64,000 bases of DNA from Chryseobacterium sp. ON_d1 (lineage in GTDB: Bacteria > Bacteroidota > Bacteroidia > Flavobacteriales > Weeksellaceae). Under the pieces are notes generated by a model. The model was not told the DNA's origin. It ran no database searches and saw nothing but the letters and a program-made list of their open reading frames with translations. The DNA lies in contig NZ_BJTC01000008.1 of assembly GCF_006829085.1 (NCBI RefSeq), positions 62,001-126,000 on the forward strand, in the 5' to 3' direction. This document shows, piece by piece, positions 30,462 through 39,458 of the stretch (the stretch's first letter is position 1; each line of letters opens with the position of its first letter). Made by a program: the position numbers and the translations under genes.

Positions 30462-32321
30462 TTATCCTTTGTTCACTTTAGCATCTATTTTCCCCAGCAT
30501 TTTGGCGACCCCTGAACTCTGCAGTAAAATATCACCATTTTTTGCTTTGTGTGTAGTTGTAGACGTTGTTTCCTTTAAATCACCAGTCACATTAATCGTT
30601 TTATTTTCGTTAACGGTCTGCTTGTAGTTTTTAGAGGTAAACTTATGATTGTTAATGATATTAACAGCATTGTCGTTACCAACACTTGTTTTCATATCCT
30701 TTCCTACATTAATGTTGAGGTCTTCCCCTGCATTGAATGTCATATTTTTAGGAGCAGTTACTACAATATTACCTTTCCCATCCATGAAATAATTATTCCC
30801 GCTCGGGTCTATAATATTGACACTTCCTTCAGCATCATTCATTAAAATCCGGATTCCGCTTCTGGTCTGTATTGATTTCAAATGATTATCTGCCCCGCCT
30901 CCGAGAGCAGTACCTCCATGAAACATCCCACCCATTACAAAAGGGCGGTCCGGGTGATTGTGAACGAAACCTACCATCACCTGATCTCCCACTTCCGGTA
31001 TGGCCACATACCCCCTGTTTTGAGTGATCTGATCTGTGCCGCCGGCATCCGGAGCCATCATTCTGATAAAATTGGTTGTATCATGCAGCTGCCAGTCGAA
31101 CCTCACAGTAACTCTTCCCTGCCCCAGCGGATCAGTATTGGATATTACAGTGGCAATCTGCGGCTGTGCAATAGGCATAGTAAATTCCGGTGTTGGCATA
31201 TATCCTGTGTCTGAAGCGATGGCCTCAAATCTTCCTTTATAATGTCCAAGAGTATCTACCTCATGAATCACTTCCGTCATCATCAGTTTGGTGAAATAAG
31301 CTGTTTTATTGGTGTCGGTTTTCCGCATATTGATATCAGCAACACATCCGGGATATAAAAAAGGAATCGTAGTTCCTCCGGAGACGGTAAATACCTCTAC
31401 GGCTTTGCTGCCGGCCAGACTCGTCTGGGAAATAACAACATCCATATCAGTGGCTGCTTTTATAGGAGCAACCTGCAAAGAAGGTGTTTTGAATATTCCT
31501 TCATTTTTTTTATAGGCAGTCTGGGCAAGGTTACCTACATGTTTTATAGGCGTTTCTCCGGAAATCAATTTAGCGTTGGAACTGCTGTTATAGCCGTAAA
31601 ACTGAGGCTTGATGTGTACCGCTTTCAGCTCTACATTCACATCGGAAACATTGCTTCCATATATCAACTCCAGAGATTTGTTCTGGGGCGGCATATTACC
31701 GAAATGCAGTATCTCCCCGTCATAATAGAACTGTTCTCCATAGGCTTCTGCCATTCTGCAGAGATAATTATAATGGGTTTCATTATACTGGGCGCTGTAA
31801 AGGATCTGAGAGGATGCCTTTGCATTGATCTTCACATCAAACTTACTGCTTTCTATTCCCTGCTTTATAACTTCTTCAGCAATGATACCCATATTTACGG
31901 GTTTATCCCCGCCAAAGCTTTGAGTATGTGGGGCAGCATCCAGTAAAATGGTTGGGCTGTATCCTTTCAGCACAATATTTCCCAGACTGTGATTTTCCTG
32001 ACTGAATCCTACTTTGGTGATGACTCCTACAAAAGTCCTTTCCGGGCTTCCTTCCACATCTTTATATTTAAAAACAACGGTTAATCGTTTTCCTAAAAAC
32101 TGCTGGGCTTCTTCCAGATCATGATTCTGTACTCCATCTAAAGTATCGTGAGCTAAAGTGAGTTCGAAATAGTGGTGACTTTTCACGCTCTGCTGTAAAC
32201 GGAAATGCTTGAAGTGTTTGATGACTTTGCCTTCAATCACAATATCCAGTTTCACTACGCGGTTGATTCCAGGAATATGATTCTCTGAAATCTTTTCAGA
32301 ATTCGAGATATTTTTATTCAT
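30462..32321 (-). CDS. vgrG: T6SS spike protein VgrG (TssI)
   Basis: 619 residues. The N-terminal 370 residues are the gp27-like hub (IEGKVIKHFKHFRLQQSVKSHHYFELTL, then YSAQYNETHYNYLCRMAEAYGEQFYYDG, the classic VgrG signature). A gp5-type OB domain follows (ATVISNTDPLGQGRVTVRFDW... EVGDQVMVGFVHNHPDRPFVMGGMFHG). The C-terminus is a repetitive beta-helix (MTFNAGEDLNINVGKDMKTSVGNDNAVNI). There is no extra effector domain, so effectors ride separately, via the PAAR-like protein. It heads the effector operon; a T-rich region separates it from hcp. Confidence 0.95.
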   Translation of the reverse strand: MNKNISNSEKISENHIPGINRVVKLDIVIEGKVIKHFKHFRLQQSVKSHHYFELTLAHDTLDGVQNHDLEEAQQFLGKRLTVVFKYKDVEGSPERTFVGVITKVGFSQENHSLGNIVLKGYSPTILLDAAPHTQSFGGDKPVNMGIIAEEVIKQGIESSKFDVKINAKASSQILYSAQYNETHYNYLCRMAEAYGEQFYYDGEILHFGNMPPQNKSLELIYGSNVSDVNVELKAVHIKPQFYGYNSSSNAKLISGETPIKHVGNLAQTAYKKNEGIFKTPSLQVAPIKAATDMDVVISQTSLAGSKAVEVFTVSGGTTIPFLYPGCVADINMRKTDTNKTAYFTKLMMTEVIHEVDTLGHYKGRFEAIASDTGYMPTPEFTMPIAQPQIATVISNTDPLGQGRVTVRFDWQLHDTTNFIRMMAPDAGGTDQITQNRGYVAIPEVGDQVMVGFVHNHPDRPFVMGGMFHGGTALGGGADNHLKSIQTRSGIRILMNDAEGSVNIIDPSGNNYFMDGKGNIVVTAPKNMTFNAGEDLNINVGKDMKTSVGNDNAVNIINNHKFTSKNYKQTVNENKTINVTGDLKETTSTTTHKAKNGDILLQSSGVAKMLGKIDAKVNKG

Positions 32322-32481
32322 ATTATATAAGTGTTTGGTACGTTTTTTATTTCAGAAAAATCTAAAAATAAATTACATTTTTCATAAAATTATAAATTTT
32401 TCACCATATAAAATTCACAGTATCAGCTTTATTTTTTCTAAATCTTAGTGTAGTCGTTATTTTTACAGGTGAATATTGACA

Positions 32482-32520
32482 AAAAAACAGAACAGCATCC
32501 TGATGTACTATTCTGTTTTT
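32482..32520 (-). terminator. Terminator of the hcp gene
   Basis: AAAAACAGAAYAG pairs with the complementary segment at 32508-32520 to give a hairpin followed by TTTTTTTG on the minus strand. It lies 22 bases beyond the hcp stop, so hcp is a single-gene, strongly expressed unit and vgrG starts its own. Confidence 0.7.
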
Positions 32521-32541
32521 ATATTGATGTGATCATTAATT

Positions 32542-32955
32542 CTATCCTTGAGACGAAGGCCATCCTCCGTTGTAAGAAGAATTTCCAAGATCAATTTGCT
32601 CTGCACTTACTACAAAACTGATGTACATACTGTTTTCATCTACTGCATCGAAATCTACTTCATGCTGGATAACATAACCGTTTGTCCATTTTAATGTTGT
32701 TAAAGTTCCTTCTTCGTGAGATTTGTTAAAAGTAACTTCTCCTACGGTCGGCTTATATTTACCATTCAGTAAACTTTCAAGGATATCCGACTTCTCAGTA
32801 GCTTCTACTGTAATTTTGATCAATGCATTGGAAGGATCTGATGCTACACGTCCGGATACGTCTGTAGCTCTTGATACGCTGTAATTGAGTTTTAATAATT
32901 TTTGTCCTTCACCGTTGTTGAATTTTAAGATTCCTCTTGAATTTCTTTCTGCCAT
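32542..32955 (-). CDS. tssD: T6SS tube protein Hcp (TssD, Bacteroidetes type)
   Basis: 137 residues, single-domain, with the subtype-iii TssD pattern: ILKFNNGEGQKLLKLNYSVSRATDVSGRVASDPSNALIKITVEAT and a beta-rich end (MYISFVVSAEQIDLGNSSY). It assembles in hexamer rings into the inner tube. It has its own promoter (TAAATTTG box upstream) and terminator. It lies directly upstream of vgrG, away from the sheath genes at 56-58 kb. Confidence 0.92.
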   Translation of the reverse strand: MAERNSRGILKFNNGEGQKLLKLNYSVSRATDVSGRVASDPSNALIKITVEATEKSDILESLLNGKYKPTVGEVTFNKSHEEGTLTTLKWTNGYVIQHEVDFDAVDENSMYISFVVSAEQIDLGNSSYNGGWPSSQG

Positions 32956-33006
32956 GATTGTAAATTTTAATCGTTAATATTTTGTGATCTGATGTTGTTA
33001 TATCAC

Positions 33007-33040
33007 CAAATTTAGAAGTATTGAACGAAATAAAATACAA
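33007..33040 (-). promoter_or_regulatory. Candidate hcp promoter
   Basis: On the minus strand TAAATTTG (33014 to 33007) matches the -7 consensus TAnnTTTG, with TTG (33040 to 33038) 23 bases upstream as -33 element. Transcription would start about 45 bases before the hcp ATG. Confidence 0.45.
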
Positions 33041-33199
33041 TTCAGACACAAATATGAAAAAGTGTCGTACTTTTACGACTAACACCCGTTAGGCAACATA
33101 TCAATTGTAAATCAGAAGATTATTCACCATAAAGCAGAAGTACAAACTGATAAACCAGTGGAAAGAAGACTCTTTTTTTATATACAGTCAGACTAGTTC

Positions 33200-33895
33200 T
33201 CAGGCAACATTAACTCCGAAAATATGTCCTACCAGTGCAGTGATTCCCATGGCAACAGTTCCCCAGAAACAGATTCTCAATACAGCTATTTTAATATTGG
33301 AACCTCCGGCTTTGGCAGAAATTGCTCCTAAAAGCATCAGAAATATAATGGCAAACCCATATTGGAAGTATACCATTTGTTTAAGGGGAGCCAATAGGGA
33401 GACGGTAAACGGCAATAAAGCTCCTACAGCAAATGAACTGAAAGATGCCATTGCCGCCTGTAAAGGTTTGGCTTGTGTTATTTCGTTTATTCCCAATTCG
33501 TCACGCGCATGGGCTCCCAATGCATCATGTTCTGTAAGTTCGATTGCTACCTGCATTGCTGTTTCTTTTGTACAGCCCCTTTTTTCATAGACTTTAGCCA
33601 ATTCTCTGAGTTCTATTTCCGGCATCTGTTCAAGCTCAATCTGCTCACGAATCAGGTCTGCTTTTTCCGTATCTTCCTGTGAACTTACAGAAACATATTC
33701 CCCTGCTGCCATAGACATTGCCCCGGCAATCATCCCTGCCAGCGCAGCAAGAATAATAATATGACGTTCCGGCTCTGCGGCTGCAACCCCGATGACAATA
33801 CTTGTTGTAGACAACAGTCCGTCGTTCGCTCCCAATACCGCCGCCCGAAGCCAGCCTACCCTGTTTACATAATGTTTCTCCAGCTGATGATGCAT
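33200..33895 (-). CDS. VIT/CCC1-family metal transporter
   Basis: 231 residues, about five membrane helices. The front has the VIT signature (GWLRAAVLGANDGLLSTTSIVIGVAAA), followed by MIAGAMSMAAGEYVSVSSQEDTEKAD. A charged cytoplasmic insert (residues 75-135) carries Glu-rich helices of the kind that hold the metal-binding domain in Vit1. Members export Fe(II) or Mn(II) from the cytoplasm; here the metal is not known. It stands alone, downstream (in leftward sense) of a long gene-free stretch. Confidence 0.9.
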   Translation of the reverse strand: MHHQLEKHYVNRVGWLRAAVLGANDGLLSTTSIVIGVAAAEPERHIIILAALAGMIAGAMSMAAGEYVSVSSQEDTEKADLIREQIELEQMPEIELRELAKVYEKRGCTKETAMQVAIELTEHDALGAHARDELGINEITQAKPLQAAMASFSSFAVGALLPFTVSLLAPLKQMVYFQYGFAIIFLMLLGAISAKAGGSNIKIAVLRICFWGTVAMGITALVGHIFGVNVA

Positions 33896-34305
33896 AATTC
33901 TTATTTTGGTGGTAGGCTAAAGTTACCAAATGTTTCATCAAGAATCATTTTAAATTAAGTATCATTATTATGGATAAATATATTATTCTTTGATCAAAGA
34001 CTGATCTCTGAATATTAATATCAAAGTTGTTTAAAATTATCCCAGCCAAAAAGGTCACAAAAGGCTTCATTTTAAAACACTTGAGTTCACTTAGGTAAGT
34101 TTAAAACGATACCGCAGAAAAGTTCACATAAGATGAAAATCAAAGGTTTTTACAAAACTTAGCGATGCGTATTACGCATAAGGCTTGGCGCTGAAAAACT
34201 TCTGTGCTTTTTGTGGTTAAATAATGATTATACTAGTTTAAACAATCTCAACATTATAAAAGTACAGTAAAGAATGAACTAGCAAGGAATAATGTGTAAG
34301 ATAAT
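33896..34305. repeat. Gene-free stretch with a degenerate palindromic repeat
   Basis: No coding frame. ATGCGTA-T-TACGCAT (34165-34179) is a palindrome. It lies within a tract (about 34110-34225: AACTTAGCGATGCG, GGCTTGGCGCTGAAAAACTTCTGTGC, TTTGTGGTTAA) like the low-complexity intergenic elements that occur in many copies in Chryseobacterium genomes. The copy number elsewhere cannot be judged here. Confidence 0.35.
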
Positions 34306-34629
34306 CTATTTATATCTATGATAGGGCATTTGCTGATTTTCCGGCCGGTCATTATCCGGTATATTTTTTTCTCTGCGCTGTTTTTCTGTATCTTTATAAA
34401 AGTTATGAAGCTGATCCGGCTCATTTTCTGTCAGCTTTTCTGTTTCTTTTATCCTTTCTGTATCTTTGCCTGCTTCAATCAATTCATTAAGTTTATACTG
34501 AAGTGCTTTTATGTCTTTATTCTGTGCATTTCTGATAAAAAATATGGCAAGCCCTGCAATTCCCAAAAAGGTACTTCGCTTAAAATAGGTCTGCCAATCC
34601 GGCCATCTGTCTAAAATATGCTTAATCAT
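34306..34629 (-). CDS. Small hypothetical protein with one membrane helix
   Basis: 107 residues. One hydrophobic stretch at about 20-34 (STFLGIAGLAIFFI) is followed by a charged helical region (KALQYKLNELIEAGKDTERIKETEKL) and a polar, Pro/Arg-containing tail. It could be a membrane-anchored coiled-coil protein. No family recognised and no close neighbour. Confidence 0.45.
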   Translation of the reverse strand: MIKHILDRWPDWQTYFKRSTFLGIAGLAIFFIRNAQNKDIKALQYKLNELIEAGKDTERIKETEKLTENEPDQLHNFYKDTEKQRREKNIPDNDRPENQQMPYHRYK

Positions 34630-35003
34630 AACTGTTATTTTTTAAATTTATAAAAAACAAGCCATCCTTTTGCTCCATGCTCCATAACAGTATTATTATG
34701 GGTTAGTGAATCTTGATCCCTGTTTTTAATTTCTTATTGATATCTTAAATAATCCCGGATTTTAGAATCCGGATCATACACCGAACGGTCCATTGTAAGT
34801 ATAAATTGCCGAATCCTGTAAAATCTGGACAAAGAGACCGGCAGGTACCATGAATGATACAATGAATTTTATACTATTAAATTTTGTGGTGTGTATAGTT
34901 TCAAATATAGCCAATATACACCTAACACTTTATGACTCAGATCATAGAACTTCCGATCTGTACCATTCTTCCCGAAAAATTCTATTTCCCTATCTTTGCA
35001 GCA
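34630..35003. other. Gene-free stretch upstream of lgt
   Basis: No convincing coding frame. The region around 34840-34950 should hold the lgt promoter. TATCTTTG (34991-34998) matches TAnnTTTG but lies only a few bases before the preferred ATG, so a short leader would be needed. Confidence 0.3.
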
Positions 35004-35840
35004 ATGAATTTATTATATATCAACTGGGATATCAATCCCGAAATCGTCAATATCTTAGGACTTCCCATCAAATATTACGGATTGCTATTTCTTGCAGGAC
35101 TTGTTCTAAGCCTGAATATCTTAAAACGTATCTATAAAAAGGAAGGCCTCAGTGCACAGGCCCATGAAGCTTTATTCTCTTATGCACTGATAGGAATTCT
35201 GGTGGGAGCAAGACTGGGACACTGCCTTTTTTATGATTTTGATTATTACTCCCACCATCCGCTTGAAGTATTTTTACCGATTCAGAGAGGACCGGACGGG
35301 AGCTACCATTTTACAGGATTTGCAGGTCTTGCCAGTCATGGCGGCGGTATAGGTCTGGTGATCATGCTTCTTATCTATGCAAGAAAATTTTCTATCCCGT
35401 TTATGACTGTTTTGGATGCTATAGCGATCGTACTTCCGTTGGGTGGAACTTTTATAAGGCTTGCCAATCTTATGAATTCTGAGATTATAGGAACTCCTGC
35501 CAATGTTCCATGGGCCTTTATTTTCCGTCAGGTAGATAATCTTCCGAGGCATCCTGCACAGCTTTATGAGTCGATCTCTTATTTTATCATTTTTCTTGCT
35601 GTGTACTTTATTTATAAGAAAAACATCTTTACTATCGGAAAAGGATTTTATTTCGGAATCAGCATTCTGCTGATCTTCATTATGAGAATTCTGATTGAAT
35701 TCATCAAAGTAGACCAGGTGGAATTTGAACACGGAATGAGCCTGAATATGGGACAGCTTCTGAGTATTCCATTTGTTCTTCTCGGATTATTCTTTATCAT
35801 CAAAAGTATATTGGAGAAAGGAAAGATCAAAACCACTTAA
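35004..35840 (+). CDS. lgt: Prolipoprotein diacylglyceryl transferase
   Basis: 278 residues from MNLLYINWDINPEIVNILG. Seven membrane helices with the Lgt motifs: IKYYGLLFLAG, GARLGHCLFYD, FTGFAGLASHGGGIG (the HGGG motif) and GTFIRLANLMNSEIIG, then PRHPAQLYES. It transfers diacylglyceryl to the lipobox Cys of prolipoproteins, and so serves the many lipoproteins in this window. The frame begins at 34932, but the first 24 residues are not family-like. Followed by a good terminator. Confidence 0.95.
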   Translation: MNLLYINWDINPEIVNILGLPIKYYGLLFLAGLVLSLNILKRIYKKEGLSAQAHEALFSYALIGILVGARLGHCLFYDFDYYSHHPLEVFLPIQRGPDGSYHFTGFAGLASHGGGIGLVIMLLIYARKFSIPFMTVLDAIAIVLPLGGTFIRLANLMNSEIIGTPANVPWAFIFRQVDNLPRHPAQLYESISYFIIFLAVYFIYKKNIFTIGKGFYFGISILLIFIMRILIEFIKVDQVEFEHGMSLNMGQLLSIPFVLLGLFFIIKSILEKGKIKTT

Positions 35841-35860
35841 TCTTCTATTTTTTACAATAA

Positions 35861-35891
35861 AAACTCACTGAAAGCTGTTTTCAGTGAGTTT
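35861..35891. terminator. Bidirectional terminator between lgt and the SDR gene
   Basis: AAACTCACTGAAA (35861-35873) and TTTCAGTGAGTTT (35878-35891) form a long hairpin. A T-rich tract follows on the + strand and precedes (as A-run) on the other, so it can stop both converging genes. Confidence 0.75.
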
Positions 35892-35915
35892 CCTTTTTAA
35901 TGGATTTACCATAGA

Positions 35916-36671
35916 TTATCTTGTTGTGTAGCCACCGTTGGCAAAGATGGTCTGCCCGGTGATCCACCATCCGTCTGTTACCAGAAATTCTACCAGCGGA
36001 GCTATATCTTTAATATCTGTCAAACCTCCCAATGCTGATGCTGATTTATGATAGGCTACGGCATCATCGGTTTCCTGCCCATAGAAGAAAGGAGTATCCA
36101 TTGGACCAGGTGCTACTGCGGTTACAGAAATTCCTCTGCCTCCAAATTCTTTGGAAGCTGCTCTTGTAAAATGCTCTACCGGTGCTTTTGCCCCTGCATA
36201 GGTGGAATACAGTCCTGTGTAAGCTGCCAGCAATGAGGTAACAATCGTACAGATTTTTCCGTGATCATTCAGTTTTTTACCCGCTTCCTGTAAAAAGAAG
36301 TAGGCTGATTTTGAATTGACATTGAACATCGTATCATATTCTGCTTCTGTAGTTTCTGAAAATGGTTTTTTCAGGACCATTCCTACGGTATTGATCGCAA
36401 TATCAATTCCTCCGAAGCGGGAAACTGTTTCATCAAAAAATTTTGTGATATGGTCTACCTTGGTAAGATCTCCCTGGAATAAAAATGCTTCTGCTCCCAG
36501 TGCCTGTACCTCAGCCAGCGTCTTTTCACTTTCTGCTTTTGAGCTTTCACTGTTGTAATGGATGGCCAGTTTAGCACCTTTTGCTGCAAAATCTCTGCTT
36601 AATAACCCTCCTAAGTTTTTACCGCCTCCCGCAATTAAAACAACTTTTCCTTTTACATTTTGTGTTGACAT
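35916..36671 (-). CDS. Short-chain dehydrogenase/reductase (SDR)
   Basis: 251 residues from MSTQNVKGKVVLIAGGGKNLGG. The Gly-rich cofactor motif is AGGGKNLGG in place of TGxxxGxG. The NNAG motif reads INTVG, and YxxxK is YAGAK (in YSTYAGAKAPVEH). These are the features of a divergent classical SDR, with GPMDTPFF near the cofactor and the closing WITGQTIFANGGYTTR. Substrate unknown. The longer frame to 36728 is rejected because the first 19 residues are outside the family pattern. Confidence 0.88.
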   Translation of the reverse strand: MSTQNVKGKVVLIAGGGKNLGGLLSRDFAAKGAKLAIHYNSESSKAESEKTLAEVQALGAEAFLFQGDLTKVDHITKFFDETVSRFGGIDIAINTVGMVLKKPFSETTEAEYDTMFNVNSKSAYFFLQEAGKKLNDHGKICTIVTSLLAAYTGLYSTYAGAKAPVEHFTRAASKEFGGRGISVTAVAPGPMDTPFFYGQETDDAVAYHKSASALGGLTDIKDIAPLVEFLVTDGWWITGQTIFANGGYTTR

Positions 36672-37354
36672 TGTTTTTATTTTAAATGTTAATGAGACAA
36701 AGATGGATAATAAAAGCGGTCTCAACATGGTGAAATTTTCGGAAATTTCATTTTATCAATCCTCTACAGAAAAAACATTTGCTATTTTTATGTAAACAAT
36801 ACTTTTTCAATAGGATGTTATTTACCAGTCAGATACGGCTTGAGTCTCTCTTTTTTATTTAAACACTTTAGTATAATTCCCAAACAGCTATCCATTTTAG
36901 GCATAACATTTGATACCTTCCTCCCGTATCACGCACCACCACTTCATTTTTAATATATTTTTTTATAATCCTCAGGTTTCTGGGGATTTTTTATGATGAG
37001 TCCTGACTTCATTATGGTGTTGCCCTCAGAATATAAAACATCAGGTAAAACCATTTCTGATAATCAATTATTTAAAACAGGATTATTCATTTTATTTGTT
37101 GTATATTTGTACATTATAACCAAAGTCTTTACTTTGTTTTCTGTAACGACCAGAATATTTTTATTCAGTCCTTGCTTTTTGAGCAGCCATATTTTTTAAC
37201 TTTTATTCTTCTATCAAGAACAATACTCGTCAGAATTTTAAAGCTCTGTATGATTGGGATTACCCAAGACAGGAAACATCGGCAGGCTTTATAGGTCTCA
37301 TGCGGGCCAGATTGAACCAATTAATTTATAGAAACTAAATACTAAAAATAATTT
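36672..37354. other. 683-base gene-free stretch with an orphan terminator hairpin
   Basis: No credible gene. A hairpin AATCCTCAG/CTGGGGATT (36967-36988) followed by TTTTTTA looks like a terminator on the + strand with no gene before it, as for a small RNA or lost gene. TATATTTG (37102-37109) is a possible -7 box for the cold-shock-domain gene, which would then have a leader of some 240 bases. Confidence 0.35.
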
Positions 37355-37783
37355 ATGGCAGATTCTTTTTCTAAAAAGGAAAATTTCAAGAAAAAAATTC
37401 AAAAGCAAAAAGAAAAGGCGCTAAGACGCGAAGAACGTAAAACGAACAATAACAAAGGGAAGGACATGGAAGACGTATTCATGTACGTAGATGAATTCGG
37501 AAGATTAACTTCTACTCCCCCTGAACAAAGACAGGAAGTAAACCTTGATGATATTCAGTTGGGTGCTGCACCTATCGTTGAAGAAGATCCAAGAAAAACA
37601 GGAATTGTTACTTTCCTGAGTGAAAAAGGATATGGTTTCATTACGGAAGATAATTCCAAAGAAAATATCTTCTTCCACAACAACAACTGTGCAGAGCCGG
37701 TAAAGAAAGGGAATAAAGTATCTTTCGAAAAAGAGAAATCTCCAAAAGGATTTTCTGCTGTTGAAATTCAGCTTGTTAAATAA
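37355..37783 (+). CDS. Cold-shock-domain protein with charged N-terminal extension
   Basis: 142 residues. Residues 1-40 are very basic and helical (SKKENFKKKIQKQKEKALRR). A linker with DVFMYVDEFGRLTSTPPEQRQEV follows, and residues 80-142 are a cold-shock domain: GIVTFLSEKGYGFITEDNSKENIFFHNNN with RNP1 (KGYGFI) and RNP2-like (NIFFHN). The extended layout is common in Bacteroidetes. It should bind RNA; the basic tail may add affinity for ribosomes or structured RNA. The gene is followed by a terminator. Confidence 0.92.
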   Translation: MADSFSKKENFKKKIQKQKEKALRREERKTNNNKGKDMEDVFMYVDEFGRLTSTPPEQRQEVNLDDIQLGAAPIVEEDPRKTGIVTFLSEKGYGFITEDNSKENIFFHNNNCAEPVKKGNKVSFEKEKSPKGFSAVEIQLVK

Positions 37784-37839
37784 TAGGTACTTATAAAATG
37801 TTTCTGCAGTAGAAGCAGATCCATTTTTAAACCATATAC

Positions 37840-37869
37840 AAAGAGACTGCCCTTGGGACAGTCTCTTTT
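37840..37869 (+). terminator. Terminator of the cold-shock-domain gene
   Basis: AAAGAGACTG and CAGTCTCTTTT form a hairpin with loop CCCTTGGGA, which can itself pair. It lies about 55 bases beyond the stop. Confidence 0.8.
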
Positions 37870-37962
37870 CTGTACATATAAAAATTTAAGTTATAAAAAC
37901 GGGTGCAGTATCCAGGAATGATTTTAACTACGAATACGGGAATCCAGAATAGAGTGAAAAAA

Positions 37963-37986
37963 GAAGCTGCCTGAAAAGACAGCTTC
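37963..37986 (-). terminator. Terminator of the RND efflux operon
   Basis: GAAGCTG (37963-37969) and CAGCTTC (37980-37986) form a hairpin followed by TTTTTTC on the minus strand, 20 bases beyond the TolC-like stop. Confidence 0.7.
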
Positions 37987-38006
37987 CTTCATCGTAAAAA
38001 GTAAAA

Positions 38007-39458
38007 TCAATCCAGTTTCCCGCCCAATGCTTTAAACAGCAGGACGTTATTTCTGGTATTCTGATGCTGAAACTGTAATAAATCCAATTCAGCGGTTAAT
38101 TTACTCTTCTGAGAGTTAATCAGTTCAAAATAATTCGCGTAGCCTGTCAGATAAAGATCATTGGAAACTTCAACTCCACGGTCCAGAAAAGCCACTTCTT
38201 CTGATTTCAGTTTCAAGACACGTTCATAGATTTTAGTTTGTTTCAAAATAGATTGCAGTTCATTAAAAGCTGTCGTAATACTTTTCTGATAGTTTAAAAA
38301 AGCAATTTCCTGCTCTTTGCTGGCTACCTTAAATTCGTATTTCAGCTGCCCTTTATTGAAAACAGGAACCATCAGCCCACCCAACAGCTGCCCGGCCAAT
38401 GAACCTGGTTTAAAAAACGTTCCCACAGAAAAAGAATTCAGTCCGAAGCCTGCTCCCAGATCGATCTTAGGGTAAAAAGCAGCTCTTGCCGCCTTCGCAT
38501 CAGCATGAGAAGCTTCTAAAACATAGTAATTGGCCGCCACATCCGGTCTGGAATGAATAACATTTTCTACGTTTATGGTTTTATTCAGGACATCCATATT
38601 GGTAGGCATCAGTATTTTCCCCCGTTTCACCTCTCCGCCATAGCTTCCTGTCAATGTTGTGATCGCCTGTTCTACCGTAACGATTTCTACTCTGATATGT
38701 TCTATCTCTGCAAGCCAGTTGTTATTCTGTGCCTTGAACTGCTGCACTGCCAGTTCCGTGGCTTTTCCCACTTCACGCTGTGCTAAAACAATTTCAAAAG
38801 CTCTTTGCTGAAGATTATAGTTCTTCTGGTAAATGGCAAGGCGATTGTCCAAAGCCACCAGCTGATAGTACAGGTTGGCAATATCAGTGAAAAGCTCTAC
38901 CTGTAATAATCGCAACCCTTCTGTGGAAGCCAGGTATTTCTTCTGGGCAGCAATTTTTTTATTTTTGAGTTTCCCCCAGGCATCTATTTCCCAGCTGCTT
39001 CTTGCTCCCAGCCAGTAATTAGGCGTAAAATCCCGGTTGATTTTCTGATCTTCCGTAATATTGGGCGAAAGATTGGTGTCATAGTTTCCAACGCCTTCCA
39101 TCGTATATTTCCCGTATCGGTTACCGGAAACGTCTACTCCAATTTCAAGGGAAGGCAACAGGTTCATCTTTGAGCGCTGAAGAAAACTGTTGGCGATCTC
39201 CACTCTCTGCTGGGCAATCTGGAAATCAGGATTAGCCTGAACTACTTTATCAAAAAGCTCAAGCAGATGCGGATCTGTAAAGTAAGCCTTAAGATTGATC
39301 TGCTGGAATTCATCCGAAGATTTATTATTATCATTTTGGATGATTTCATTGGGTAATTCCTGCGTCTTTTTCAGTTCTGTTACTTTAGGAACGGCACATG
39401 AAACCAGGCACAGCCACACCATTCCATACCATATATTTCTATGATTTGATCTTTTCAT
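38007..39458 (-). CDS. Outer-membrane efflux lipoprotein (TolC/NodT family)
   Basis: 483 residues from MKRSNHRNIWYGMVWLCLVSC; the lipobox is LVSC. The body has the two OEP repeats of long helices: QQRVEIANSFLQRSKMNLLPSLEIGVD in the first half, and ADAKAARAAFYPKIDLGAGF with YANYFELINSQKSKL in the second. Trimers form the outer-membrane channel of the pump. The start overlaps the pump gene by 20 bases; the ATG at 39485 is less likely as it would put nine residues before the signal peptide. Third functional gene of the efflux operon. Confidence 0.92.
   Translation of the reverse strand: MKRSNHRNIWYGMVWLCLVSCAVPKVTELKKTQELPNEIIQNDNNKSSDEFQQINLKAYFTDPHLLELFDKVVQANPDFQIAQQRVEIANSFLQRSKMNLLPSLEIGVDVSGNRYGKYTMEGVGNYDTNLSPNITEDQKINRDFTPNYWLGARSSWEIDAWGKLKNKKIAAQKKYLASTEGLRLLQVELFTDIANLYYQLVALDNRLAIYQKNYNLQQRAFEIVLAQREVGKATELAVQQFKAQNNNWLAEIEHIRVEIVTVEQAITTLTGSYGGEVKRGKILMPTNMDVLNKTINVENVIHSRPDVAANYYVLEASHADAKAARAAFYPKIDLGAGFGLNSFSVGTFFKPGSLAGQLLGGLMVPVFNKGQLKYEFKVASKEQEIAFLNYQKSITTAFNELQSILKQTKIYERVLKLKSEEVAFLDRGVEVSNDLYLTGYANYFELINSQKSKLTAELDLLQFQHQNTRNNVLLFKALGGKLD

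Noticed and set aside
30462..32321. Extra effector domain at the C-terminus of VgrG
   Set aside because: The end is the normal repetitive beta-helix of VgrG; no added catalytic domain is present.
36993..37199. A rightward 68-codon hydrophobic frame upstream of the cold-shock-domain gene
   Set aside because: Composition is that of AT-rich DNA, there is no partner gene and the region contains a possible promoter. Not supported as a gene.
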